DNA of 30,316 nt from Candidatus Brocadiaceae bacterium. Lineage in GTDB: Bacteria > Planctomycetota > Brocadiia > SM23-32. The translations under genes were made by a program, and so were the position numbers. This document shows, piece after piece, positions 1 through 8,545 of the stretch; positions within the stretch are counted from its first letter, which is position 1, and every line of letters starts with the position of its first letter. The notes under the pieces are model-generated. The model did no database searches. It saw nothing but the letters and a program-made list of their open reading frames with translations, and had not been told where the DNA came from. The DNA is taken from positions 1 to 30,316 of the forward strand of contig PUNP01000672.1 of NCBI GenBank assembly GCA_003551785.1, in the 5' to 3' direction.

Positions 1-14
1 CAGGCGGAATGTAT

Positions 15-57
15 GACAGGCATCTTGCCTGTCCAGGGCGCACGCAGGGATGCGTGC
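15..57. repeat. Two short palindromic hairpin repeats
   Basis: Two perfect hairpins lie side by side. The first (15-33) has 8-bp arms GACAGGCA/TGCCTGTC around a 3-nt loop. The second (40-57) has 7-bp arms GCACGCA/TGCGTGC around GGGA. A third hairpin of the same design (arms ending in CA/TG, purine tetraloop, then CTA) occurs at 27018-27037. This suggests a REP-like dispersed family. Nothing else is recognisable between 1 and 160; no promoter for serA stands out. Confidence 0.6.
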
Positions 58-176
58 TATACTATGAAGGGCATCTTGTGTTACTATATTTCTCATTTTG
101 CACCTTTTCGGCCACGCCCCTTGTCCCCGGGGAGCGCAGAGAGTGTGATTTTAATTTTTTAGTAGTGGAGAGTTAA

Positions 177-1769
177 ATGCTGAAAATTCTTATTACCGAT
201 AAGATTTCCGAGAAAGGTGTTGAATATCTGGAATCATTCGATGACGTTACGCCCGTGCTGAAAACGGATATAAATGAAGCGGAGCTTTGTGATATAATCG
301 GTGAATATGACGGCCTGATTATCCGAAGCGGCACTCAGATCACTGCAAAAGTTTTGGAGGAACCCGGCAAACTGCGCGCTATCGCACGTGCCGGGGTTGG
401 GGTGGATAACATTGATATCGCAGCCGCTACCAAGAAGGGCATACTTGTGATGAACACGCCGGACGCGAATACTCTCAGCGCGGCCGAGCACTCGATGGCG
501 TTGATGCTGGCGATGAGCCGGAAGGTTGTGCCGGCTTGCAACAGCCTTAAGGCGGGCAAATGGGACAGGAAGAAGTTTACGGGTAATCAACTCAACGATA
601 AAGTGTTGGGGATCATCGGCATGGGCAGGATAGGTATGGCTGTGGCATGTATGGCTAAAGGGTTTAACATGCGGCTGCTTGGTTACGATCCGCTGGCGAA
701 AAAATCAGAAGCGGAGGAGTTGGGGATGGAAGTAGAGGATGATTTGAATGAATTGCTCCGCCGCAGCGATTTTATCTCTCTGCATGTACCTAAGAATGCT
801 CAAACAAAGGATATGATCAATAAGACTGAGTTTGCAATAATGAAGCCGACCGCTATGCTCGTTAATTGCGCCCGGGGCGGTGTTGTCAACGAGAATGCGC
901 TGTACGATGCTTTGGAAAATAATGCAATTGCCGGTGCGGCTATCGACGTTTTTGAACAGGAACCGCCGGAGAATACGCGATTTGATCAATTGGACAATTG
1001 CCTTGTTACGCCCCACCTGGGGGCCAGTACTGAAGAAGCGCAGATTGAAGTGGCGAAAGAAGCCGCCGATGTGCTGCTTGGGGCGCTTAGGGACGGGGGC
1101 ATCAAAAATGCACTTAATGCCCCCTCCAGATCAGGTGCTGTTTCACGAGTTGTTGGTAGTTACGGGGAGCTTGCCAGACGGATCGGTATGGTGGCTAATG
1201 TCATTCGAGAAGGGCAGATTAAAGATGTTCGCTTGCAATATCGGGGCAATATTTTAGATCATGATGTGGATTTGGTTACTACTTCTTTCCAGATAGGGCT
1301 GCTCCAGGGGTTCTTCGATACTCCGGTCAATATGGTTAACGCACCGGTATTAACTAAAGAACGGGGGATAGGGGTTGAAGTATCAAAAAACCCCGAACCC
1401 CGCAATTTTGCCGCCGAGTTTGGTGCGGATATTATCACAGCCGACGGGAATGTTACCAGCATTACCGGAACCGTTCTGAGTGAGGATATTATGCGCATAA
1501 TCGGTATCAATGGATTCGATATCGAAATGACACCGTCGGATACGGTGATGATAATTTTCAATGACGACAAGCCGGGCGTCATCGGGGAGGTCGGAACGGT
1601 TTTAGGTCGACATGACATTAATATCCAGACGATGGGGGTGGGCCAGAGAACGGCGGAGAAAAAGGCGGTATTGGCGTTTAATATTGATAAGCAGCCCCAC
1701 GAAGAGGTTCTTGCGGAATTGAATGAGCTTGATTTTGTTAACCAGGTTTATGTGTGCCGTCTTGATTGA
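177..1769 (+). CDS. serA: D-3-phosphoglycerate dehydrogenase
   Basis: SerA oxidises 3-phosphoglycerate to 3-phosphohydroxypyruvate with NAD+, the first committed step of serine synthesis, in the cytosol. The 530-residue length fits the long bacterial form. The NAD-binding motif GxGxxG is at residues 148-153. The expected active-site residues are present: R233 in CARGG, E262 in the FEQEP segment and H280 in TPHLG. A substrate-binding/ASB-like region follows, and residues about 458-530 form a C-terminal ACT domain, which in this family usually mediates serine feedback. The ATG at 177 follows GGAG at 167-170 with good spacing. It converges on the minus-strand gene ending at 1865. No oddities seen. 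Confidence 0.97.
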   Translation: MLKILITDKISEKGVEYLESFDDVTPVLKTDINEAELCDIIGEYDGLIIRSGTQITAKVLEEPGKLRAIARAGVGVDNIDIAAATKKGILVMNTPDANTLSAAEHSMALMLAMSRKVVPACNSLKAGKWDRKKFTGNQLNDKVLGIIGMGRIGMAVACMAKGFNMRLLGYDPLAKKSEAEELGMEVEDDLNELLRRSDFISLHVPKNAQTKDMINKTEFAIMKPTAMLVNCARGGVVNENALYDALENNAIAGAAIDVFEQEPPENTRFDQLDNCLVTPHLGASTEEAQIEVAKEAADVLLGALRDGGIKNALNAPSRSGAVSRVVGSYGELARRIGMVANVIREGQIKDVRLQYRGNILDHDVDLVTTSFQIGLLQGFFDTPVNMVNAPVLTKERGIGVEVSKNPEPRNFAAEFGADIITADGNVTSITGTVLSEDIMRIIGINGFDIEMTPSDTVMIIFNDDKPGVIGEVGTVLGRHDINIQTMGVGQRTAEKKAVLAFNIDKQPHEEVLAELNELDFVNQVYVCRLD

Positions 1770-1783
1770 GTTGAATGCAATAG

Positions 1784-1818
1784 GTCCTTAAAATACTCAC
1801 ATCGACATTTTTTTGTCG
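1784..1818. repeat. Dispersed 35-bp repeat, copy 1
   Basis: This 35-bp stretch begins GTCCTTAAAATACTCACATC and ends in a small CGACA/TGTCG dyad around a T-run. It matches 22306-22340 at 33 of 35 positions. It lies in the gap between convergent serA and the TraF-like gene. The dyad plus T-run might help termination, but it is too weak to call a terminator. Confidence 0.7.
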
Positions 1819-1864
1819 CTTTGACGGAAAAAATAAAGCATACCCGCGAATGAACCGGAAAACA

Positions 1865-3472
1865 TTAAAACCTCCATCCGACAGACAGCTTGGCATCCGC
1901 TCCACGTGGATAATCCGTTCCGTCCCAGCTTGTTGTATCGACAGTCGATGATATGTCCAGATGTACAGCGTTGAACAGGCTTAAACCAGCAGTTATGTAG
2001 GTTAACTCTTCGCCGCTCAAGTTGCGCCGGGCACCTATTCTAGGGCTGGGCAGCAAGCGATTTCGGGATTCATAGCTCAGTAATGCGGCCGCCCACTGAT
2101 ATTCCGATCAGGTAGTGTCCAATACGCTGTTCAGGTCGAGCGATGTGCTTAGTATCAAGCTTCTATCGATAGTGTGCAGTGCGCCCTGAACAGTATATTG
2201 GCGTTCCATGACCCATTCATCTCCGCCGCGGCGGGCTTGCGGATTCGCCTGGAAAAAAAGCGAGTCACTGGTATCGGGGTAGTCGAAGGACGGTTCGTTG
2301 ATATTACGTATCACGCCGCCGAAGGTATATCGGTTAGCGCTGTACATCAGGCCGAGGTCCAACCCTAGTCCTGTCGTTGTTTTACGGTTGTCGAATTCAT
2401 CCTCAACCGTATCCTCCATATCATCGTCATAATCCAGCAGCACCCCCGCTCTGACCAGTGAGACGTTATAGTAATTGAGGTTGGCACCGACATTCAGCCG
2501 TCGGCCGGCGTGTTGAAACAGGGTGCGGCTGAAACCGAGTCCGGCATGAGTGACGACACCGCCCTGAATAGCAATGCCGGCTTCATCAGTTGGTTCGATA
2601 GCTATTTCGTGCACTTCAATTACGTTACCCTGGTCGTCCAGTTCCCTGTAAAAAATTCCAGGAGGCTCGTCTTCGGTACCCTCGACGAACCTGAACCTGT
2701 CCGCATCGTAAAGACCAATCCCGTCATCACTCCTGACATCGTTCATCAAGCTTTCGGGCAGGGGGGCAAAAGCATCTCCGGTGGATTCAATCGCCGTTCT
2801 AACCTCGGCTAAAGCGCCGGCGCTGAAAGTAAAAGTTCCATCCAGCATACCGGAACGTATGGAGATGGGCAGAAAGGGGACCGAGGCTTTAGCTCCAACT
2901 TTTACATAAGCATCTTCGGAAATATCGGCCACAAATTTATTTGAATCTCCAATAAAATCATCAAGATCAATGAGGAATTCCTGTAATTCATCAACACTTC
3001 TCTCGACGCCATCCAAGAATTCCAGCAAGTTGTTTGCTTGTTCCCATTCATCTTCCCAATCGTATCCTTCCCATTCTCGTGCCTGTGTTTCGAGATCATC
3101 GAAATCATCCACTAATTTGTCAATATCCCTGTCAAAATCATCAGTTTCTCCCTGCTCTATACCTATCCCAAAATCCAGGATGGTTCCCACACGCCACCGA
3201 TGCGCACTGAGTGCCGGATTACTTGGGTTGACGATAGGCGGCATAGCGCGCCATGATTCTCCGACATCGTCCTGAACCGGCATGGCTTTAGAGTGGCGGT
3301 AACTTTCCAGATATTGCATCCTCTGCCTGTAATAATCTTCTTCCATTTCCACAGTTTCCTGCGAAGCGTTATCCGATTGTAAGGAATCTTGGGCGATAAC
3401 TGTTAAGTTAAGGCCGATGATTAAGAGGATGCTCAAAGCGACCGGTAAAGGTGCGTTTAAACTTTTGTTCAT
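1865..3472 (-). pseudogene. TraF-like outer-membrane beta-barrel protein, broken by an in-frame TGA
   Basis: The reading frame starts at ATG 3472 (AAGGA upstream) with a signal peptide ending near VIAQ and runs 454 codons to a TGA at 2108-2110. The same frame then stays open for 80 more codons to TAA at 1865. The downstream part supplies the missing end of a beta-barrel, including a final strand ending in GWRF with terminal Phe, as outer-membrane barrels usually have. Without the TGA the product would be about 535 residues. The segment DLGLMYSANRYTFGGVIRNINEPSF resembles the PF13729 (TraF_2, 'conjugal transfer TraF') family, common in PVC and proteobacterial chromosomes without conjugation genes. 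The N-terminal third is very acidic. It lies 54 bp downstream of the HEAT-repeat gene and is probably co-transcribed. A single substitution (for example CGA or TGG to TGA), readthrough or a sequencing error could each explain the stop. Confidence 0.8.
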
Positions 3473-3526
3473 TTTCAGTTCCTTATAGTTTACTGAATGT
3501 TTTCGATTTCAATCACGCATTTTGAA

Positions 3527-5272
3527 CTAATTAAGGGGGGCGACAAAATAATCCGGCCTGGAGGGCGTACCTGGGCTTAATTCTCTATCCGGCCATTCTT
3601 CGGTCAATTGATGTATAGCCCAACGAAAAGAACTTATTAATTTATCACCTTGCGGTATATCGGACAAGATTTCTTTCAAAGGTTCGGCTGCTCTTGTGGC
3701 ATCAGTGCGTGCAAGAGCAACGACTGATTCAATAATGATTTCTTCTAATTCAGCCATTTCAGAATCCCAATCTCTGACACGTGCTAACAGCAGGTTGGTG
3801 TAGTTGTCCAATTCCATGTATCCTATAGCGCGGACGCATGCTCTTCTGAGCATAGTCGGCTTACCGGAGCTGGTCATCGTTGGTTTTTGGGGGATTATTT
3901 GTTCCAGCCTCCCAGCCATTTCTTCATATCCTAATTTGCCAAGCGATAAAATAGCGAGTGAGCGGGTCTCCACATCCGTATTTTCATCTTCGGGGAATGC
4001 CGTTTGGTAAAGGTAGTGCGTAGCTTCAGGGTCGCCTATTTCCCCCAGAGCCCACGCAGCCCAGCGTCGGGAGGGAGCGAAGTCGTCCTGAAGCAATGCG
4101 AAATGTTTTTGAAGATTCCTGTCCGATTGCAACATCCCCAGGATACGGCTTGACTTTGCTCTGACTGTTGCTATCTGGGAATTCAGACCATCACCGGCCA
4201 GTTCAATAACCTTGTCATGTACGAGTTCAGCCAGCGTAACCAAAGTGTCGGCGGCGGTGTCCCGGACGTAGTAATTGGGGTCGGCGAGTCTGGCAAAAGT
4301 ATCGGATAACAAATTGGATAATTTATATTTTTTAACGATTTTCAATGTGGTTTTGCGCACGGTCTGATCGGGGTCTTGAATTAATTTTTTCAAAAGATCA
4401 TCATTATCCTTGATGACGTTTAAATTCACCAAGGCTAACAAACTGTTACGACGAACGGCCGCGGAGTCATCCCGGGTCATCAAAATGAGTTGTTCTTTTT
4501 GATCTTCGGCCTGCAAAACACCGATAGCCGATGCGGATTTACTGCGCAGGACTGAGTATGGGCTGTCGAGGTTATTCAGGATATATGGTAAACTTTGTTT
4601 TTCTCCGATGGCTTTGGCCGCTTCCGTAGCAGCTAAAGCGATGCGCAGGTCATCGTTATTTAACTGTTTGTTAACCGCTTCGGCAGCGTCGATGTTGGCA
4701 AGATGTTTCAATCCCGTGAGAGCGGCTTCGGCTATAGCGGGGGTTTGGTGAGTAGTTTTTTGAGAAAGAAGCTCAATTGCATCATGGTCATTTAATTTTA
4801 CCAAGGAAATGAGTGCCTGAGCTATGACATTTGAATGCTCGTCTTTGGCCAGAGTGTTGAGTTTTTTTGTAAGTTTATTTGTCGTATCCTGATCGATAAA
4901 AGTTTTCAGTTCCGCGGCGGATTTTGCGGCTTGTGCTCTTACACCTTGGTGTTTGTGTTCCATTGCACGCAGTATCAAATCGGCATTAAGTTCGCCCGGC
5001 CAATCACCGAGCAACATAGCGATTTTCTCGGCTTCTTCGTCCGTGCCATGCGTGAGCATATCGCTGAAAATATCAATGTGAGCCCTGGAAGGCTCGATGT
5101 ATATTGAGGCAGGGATATCTTTTTCCCAATGCTCAAGTATAACCTTATCTTCGAATCTAAAATCTTTCCAGCCGGATTCCCGACCGGCAAGAAGCGTATT
5201 TCCCAAAAGCAAAAGCGACAGTAATATAAGCAAATAGATTGATTGGCAGTATTTTAAAGAATTAATGATCAT
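3527..5272 (-). CDS. Exported HEAT-repeat protein
   Basis: About 581 residues. The frame is open upstream to 5347, but ATG 5272 is preferred: it lies about 80 nt below a consensus promoter, has AAGGA just upstream, and begins a clean signal peptide (hydrophobic stretch YLLILLSLLLLGNTLLAG). The rest is a row of helical HEAT/PBS-lyase-type repeats of about 30-35 residues, with recurring patterns such as DDSAAVRRNSLLALVNL, DPDQTVRKTTLKIV, DPNYYVRDTAADTL and RRWAAWALGEIGDPEA. Such repeats form a curved scaffold for protein contacts; no catalytic motif is visible. It is the first gene of a two-gene minus-strand unit with the TraF-like barrel gene, so the two may act together in the envelope (inference). 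Specific function unknown. Confidence 0.85.
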   Translation of the reverse strand: MIINSLKYCQSIYLLILLSLLLLGNTLLAGRESGWKDFRFEDKVILEHWEKDIPASIYIEPSRAHIDIFSDMLTHGTDEEAEKIAMLLGDWPGELNADLILRAMEHKHQGVRAQAAKSAAELKTFIDQDTTNKLTKKLNTLAKDEHSNVIAQALISLVKLNDHDAIELLSQKTTHQTPAIAEAALTGLKHLANIDAAEAVNKQLNNDDLRIALAATEAAKAIGEKQSLPYILNNLDSPYSVLRSKSASAIGVLQAEDQKEQLILMTRDDSAAVRRNSLLALVNLNVIKDNDDLLKKLIQDPDQTVRKTTLKIVKKYKLSNLLSDTFARLADPNYYVRDTAADTLVTLAELVHDKVIELAGDGLNSQIATVRAKSSRILGMLQSDRNLQKHFALLQDDFAPSRRWAAWALGEIGDPEATHYLYQTAFPEDENTDVETRSLAILSLGKLGYEEMAGRLEQIIPQKPTMTSSGKPTMLRRACVRAIGYMELDNYTNLLLARVRDWDSEMAELEEIIIESVVALARTDATRAAEPLKEILSDIPQGDKLISSFRWAIHQLTEEWPDRELSPGTPSRPDYFVAPLN

Positions 5273-5359
5273 TTTCCTTAGTATCCTTTTTATAAATTTG
5301 CAAAAAACATTTTGATATGTTATCTTAATTGTAAAAAAGAGGAACATCCAAGTTCATGT

Positions 5360-5388
5360 ATTATAATACAAAGGTAAACCGCAGTCAA
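5360..5388 (-). promoter_or_regulatory. Sigma-70 promoter for the HEAT/TraF-like unit
   Basis: On the minus strand a -35 box TTGACT (5383-5388) is followed by exactly 17 nt and a consensus -10 box TATAAT (5360-5365). Transcription should start near 5353, giving a leader of about 80 nt before ATG 5272. The -10 box is within GTATTATAATAC, which also reads TATAAT on the plus strand, but no -35 box is placed to serve miaA. Confidence 0.8.
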
Positions 5389-5415
5389 TATTGCATAAAG
5401 AGATTTTTCTGAGTG

Positions 5416-6390
5416 ATGCGTATGGTAAGGCTGAATAAATCAAAAAATGCATTATCCGATACATGTTTGTGGGTGTTACTTGGTGCTACATCTGTTGGGA
5501 AGACGGAGATTTCCATAGCATTTGCAGAGAAATTAAGCGAAGAGTGTGGTCTCGAAGCCGAAATCGTATCCATAGATTCCATGCAGGTTTATAAAAGGAT
5601 GGATATTGGTACGGCTAAGGTGTCCGAGGCTGACAGAGCGCGTGTGGCGCACCACATGTTGGATGTAGTGGAGCCTTCGGAATCTTTTAACGCGGCTAAA
5701 TTTTGCCGTATGGCCTATGTTGCTCTTAAGGAAATACGTAAAAAAGGGAAGCAGCCGCTTTTGATTTGCGGTACTCCGTTTTATTTGAAAGCATTATTAT
5801 GGGGTATGTTTGACGGGCCTGATGCTCAGCCTGAAATAAGACGGCGTTTGCGTTCAGAATGGAAGAGTTATGGAGTGACTTACCTGCATGAACGTCTCAG
5901 AAGTGTTGATCCCCGTGCCGCTGAAAATATCAATGAAAATGATTATAAGAGGATTGAGCGGGCTTTGGAGGTTTATGAAGTCACAGGTGAACCTATAAGT
6001 GAACAGCAGGTAAATTTTGACGGCCCACCCAAGTTCGAGACAAAATTTGTTAGTCTAACGCGCCCTCGTGAAATATTGTATGCAAGGATTGAAAATAGAG
6101 TTGAGCAGATGTTTGAGAGCGGTTTAGTTGATGAAGTGATGGGGCTGCGTTCTGATTTGGGTAAGCAGGCATCTCAGGCGGTTGGCTATAAAGAAATTTT
6201 GGCCTGTTTGGAGGGGGAGATAGCTTTAGATGAGGCAAAAGAGCTGATAAAGAGAAATACCAGACATTTTGCTAAGGACCAGATTGGGTGGTTCAAACGT
6301 TTCCCTGTAAGCGGAACGATAGAGTTGGGAGACAGCGTATATTCCTCCGATCAACTGACCGAGATGGAAAGTCACTTTACAAGAGGATAG
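5416..6390 (+). CDS. miaA: tRNA dimethylallyltransferase
   Basis: MiaA transfers a dimethylallyl group to N6 of A37 in tRNAs that read UNN codons. The P-loop GATSVGKT is at about residues 23-30, followed by the family motif DSMQVYKRMDIGTAK, which contacts the substrate. Other MiaA motifs are GTPFYLKALLWG (usually GGTGLYxxALxxG) and QAVGYKE near the C-terminus. Length (about 324) is normal. The start is uncertain: GTG 5413, ATG 5416 and ATG 5422 are all in frame with only a weak upstream AAGAG; ATG 5416 is chosen. It is divergent from the HEAT gene. The downstream gap holds a MITE-like element, so coupling to the pilus-like operon is doubtful. Confidence 0.95.
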   Translation: MRMVRLNKSKNALSDTCLWVLLGATSVGKTEISIAFAEKLSEECGLEAEIVSIDSMQVYKRMDIGTAKVSEADRARVAHHMLDVVEPSESFNAAKFCRMAYVALKEIRKKGKQPLLICGTPFYLKALLWGMFDGPDAQPEIRRRLRSEWKSYGVTYLHERLRSVDPRAAENINENDYKRIERALEVYEVTGEPISEQQVNFDGPPKFETKFVSLTRPREILYARIENRVEQMFESGLVDEVMGLRSDLGKQASQAVGYKEILACLEGEIALDEAKELIKRNTRHFAKDQIGWFKRFPVSGTIELGDSVYSSDQLTEMESHFTRG

Positions 6391-6452
6391 GGAATGAGTT
6401 ATAATATCGTTGGGGTTTTATAGCTGTCATTGCAGGTGTCTTTTGATTATCC

Positions 6453-6588
6453 GTAAGTTTTCAGTGAAACACGTCTCTCCCTGCTGGGGCAAAAGGCGGT
6501 TTCAGATTTTATACATACAAAAATCAGACGTTGGTTGTTCACAGAGGATTAGTCATTATCCAGTCCAACTGGTTCACTGAATATTTAC
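6453..6588. mobile_element. MITE-like inverted-repeat element, copy A
   Basis: A 136-bp non-coding element. The left end GTAAGTTTTCAGTGAAAC (6453-6470) matches the reverse complement of the right end (6571-6588) at 15 of 18 positions. A second small hairpin, GATTTT/AAAATC at 6505-6525, is close to the centre. The ends match copies B (11120-11271) and C (26672-26965). No target duplication is recognisable. It fills most of the gap between miaA and the pilM-like gene; the remaining 66 bp must hold the ribosome site and perhaps the operon promoter, which I cannot identify. Confidence 0.7.
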
Positions 6589-6654
6589 AAAGGAATCATA
6601 AAGTGTTAAAATTTGGTATTGTTGCGTAAATCTTAAGTTGGAGGAGGCTCAGGT

Positions 6655-8523
6655 TTGCCGAAGAAAAGCATATGGGCGTTAGATATTGGTGCTTGGAGTT
6701 TGAAAATAGCGCGTGGGCGGCGCGAAAAAAGCGGTGATATCTTGATCAATATGTACGACGAATTCGATTACGAGGCTCTGGGGGTAGAAGGTGACGGAGA
6801 GTTGTTATCCGGTGCCTCGGAGGCCATGGAAGAGTTTGCTAATCGTTATACTGTAGGCCCTTCCGATGATTTATGTGTTTCAGTAGGCGGTTCCGGCGTT
6901 TTCAGCAGATTTATTAACCTACCGCCTGTTCCTGAAAGTATTGATGATATCATACAATATGAGGCAAGGCAGCAAATTCCTTTCGATATGGACCAGGTTG
7001 TTTGGGACTATCAGCCGGTTAAGGAATCGCATGAACCCTGGGAGGAAGTTAAAGTAGGCTTATTTGCTCTGAAAAGTGAAACTGTCGATGAGTTGATGAG
7101 CATTTTACATCCCTGGCGCCGCAATTTACGACTTGTCCAGCAATCCCAATTAGCCGTGTATAATTGCATGTCCGTGGAGGGATATGACTCAGAATCCGCT
7201 GTAATTGTCGATTTAGGTGCTAAAACGACCGGAGTAGTGGTTATAGATCCCCCTGAATTTTGGCTTCGTTCACTGTTGGTCGGCAGTGATTCGCTAACCA
7301 AGAAAATCGAATCTCATTTTGGCGTTTCCAAACGAGAGGCGGAGCGCATTAAAGAGCGGGCCGGCGAGAGCGGCCGGTCAGCGCAATTGCTCAGGGTGGT
7401 AGGCAAACCGGTAGGAAATATACTTAGCGAAATCCAGAGGTCTTTAGGCTATTATAAAACCCTTTCCCCGGAAGTTAAGTTGGACAAGATTGTCGGGGTG
7501 GGGAATGGTTTCCGACTGAAAGGTGTAGATAAGGTCATTGCGGAGGGACTTCAAAGTGAGGTCAAGGTTTTTGATGAGCTTGACAATATTGTTTTAAGCG
7601 AGGAGGTCGAGGAGGCGATTGGGGACGGCTTGTGCGGATGCTGCGCTCTGTTCGGTTTGATAGCGCAGCGTTTGGGGGAAGGACGGGTAAAAGTAAATAT
7701 GGTACCCGAAGATATCGCATTTGAAAATGAAATGCGGGCCAAAAAACCTTTTTTGGCTGGAGCTGTTGCAGGTTTGATGCTCATTGTTTGCATGCTGATT
7801 ATCGGTGAAATGCTGTATGGGAGCCGGCTGGCCGAGCACGAAAATGTGGGGGCCGGTATACCGGAGGAACTTCAAAATGTTGAGCGGGAATATGACAGAG
7901 TGCGTTCAGATGTGCAAGAGATTAAATCTGAGTTGGAGCTTTTGAGTGTGCGGAGTGCACGCAGGGATAAACATCATAATGTTCTTTCCGAGTTCACTAA
8001 CGCGTTGCCCCAGGGGAGAATACTCGATGCGCAGAATCTCCTTCCGGCAGCTGTCTATATCCGGGATCTTCGGCTCCGCTGGGTAAAAAATGACGTTTAC
8101 GAAAGAGTGATAGATGATGATGAAGTTGTTGAAATGGAATCTGAGAGAGATTTGCGCAGACGCAGCAGACAGGAGCCGGAAAGACGTGATGATACGGATC
8201 AGGAAATACCGCCGGCCGGTTTCTCGGCTGTTGCAGGTGAAGATGCTGTGCTTGCTTTGAAGGCGCGATGTGAGTCGACTGTAGTGCGTATGCGGTACCT
8301 GCAAGAGGTCGTCTCGTCGCTGGAAAGAGCCAGATATGCGGATACCGGTGAAAGAGTTTTTCGGGATGTGAGATTAGTCGGTACGCCCGGACGCATTTTC
8401 CGTGATTCCATGACTGGTGAATTGGTGACGGACTCCCAGGCAATTCATTTCCTCCAATTTGAATTGTTTGCAGGAGTCAATCAAAATGATGATGAAGAGG
8501 ACGCAGAAAATGGTCAGAGATAA
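6655..8523 (+). CDS. PilM-PilN-type fusion, inner-membrane type IV pilus/secretion assembly protein
   Basis: 622 residues. Residues 1-345 look like PilM, the actin-like cytoplasmic ATPase-fold protein: ALDIGAWSLKIA (8-19) is the phosphate-1 loop, VDLGAKTTGVVV (185-196) phosphate-2, and VGNGFRLKG (282-290) fits the adenosine loop. Then VKVNMVPEDI (345-354) resembles the PilN N-terminal INLLP motif that normally binds PilM, followed by a membrane segment (about 365-388), a short coiled coil and a periplasmic region with a charged linker. The protein therefore looks like PilM joined to PilN, which would lock the two partners together. The start is TTG 6655, chosen because GGAGGAGG sits about 7 nt upstream. 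It is the first gene of the secretin operon; the next gene begins 22 bp after its stop. Confidence 0.85.
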   Translation: MPKKSIWALDIGAWSLKIARGRREKSGDILINMYDEFDYEALGVEGDGELLSGASEAMEEFANRYTVGPSDDLCVSVGGSGVFSRFINLPPVPESIDDIIQYEARQQIPFDMDQVVWDYQPVKESHEPWEEVKVGLFALKSETVDELMSILHPWRRNLRLVQQSQLAVYNCMSVEGYDSESAVIVDLGAKTTGVVVIDPPEFWLRSLLVGSDSLTKKIESHFGVSKREAERIKERAGESGRSAQLLRVVGKPVGNILSEIQRSLGYYKTLSPEVKLDKIVGVGNGFRLKGVDKVIAEGLQSEVKVFDELDNIVLSEEVEEAIGDGLCGCCALFGLIAQRLGEGRVKVNMVPEDIAFENEMRAKKPFLAGAVAGLMLIVCMLIIGEMLYGSRLAEHENVGAGIPEELQNVEREYDRVRSDVQEIKSELELLSVRSARRDKHHNVLSEFTNALPQGRILDAQNLLPAAVYIRDLRLRWVKNDVYERVIDDDEVVEMESERDLRRRSRQEPERRDDTDQEIPPAGFSAVAGEDAVLALKARCESTVVRMRYLQEVVSSLERARYADTGERVFRDVRLVGTPGRIFRDSMTGELVTDSQAIHFLQFELFAGVNQNDDEEDAENGQR

Positions 8524-8545
8524 TTTTCAACTTTGAGAATTGATA

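Noticed and set aside
880..1257. 125-codon ORF inside serA in another frame, and similar long antisense frames inside lysS, pilM, the giant gene and lolD
   Set aside because: They overlap clearly identified genes and show no family features; they are by-products of codon bias.
2108..2110. TGA as a selenocysteine codon
   Set aside because: The family is a beta-barrel with no redox site there, no selenoprotein relative is known to me, and no SECIS-like hairpin was noticed just after it.
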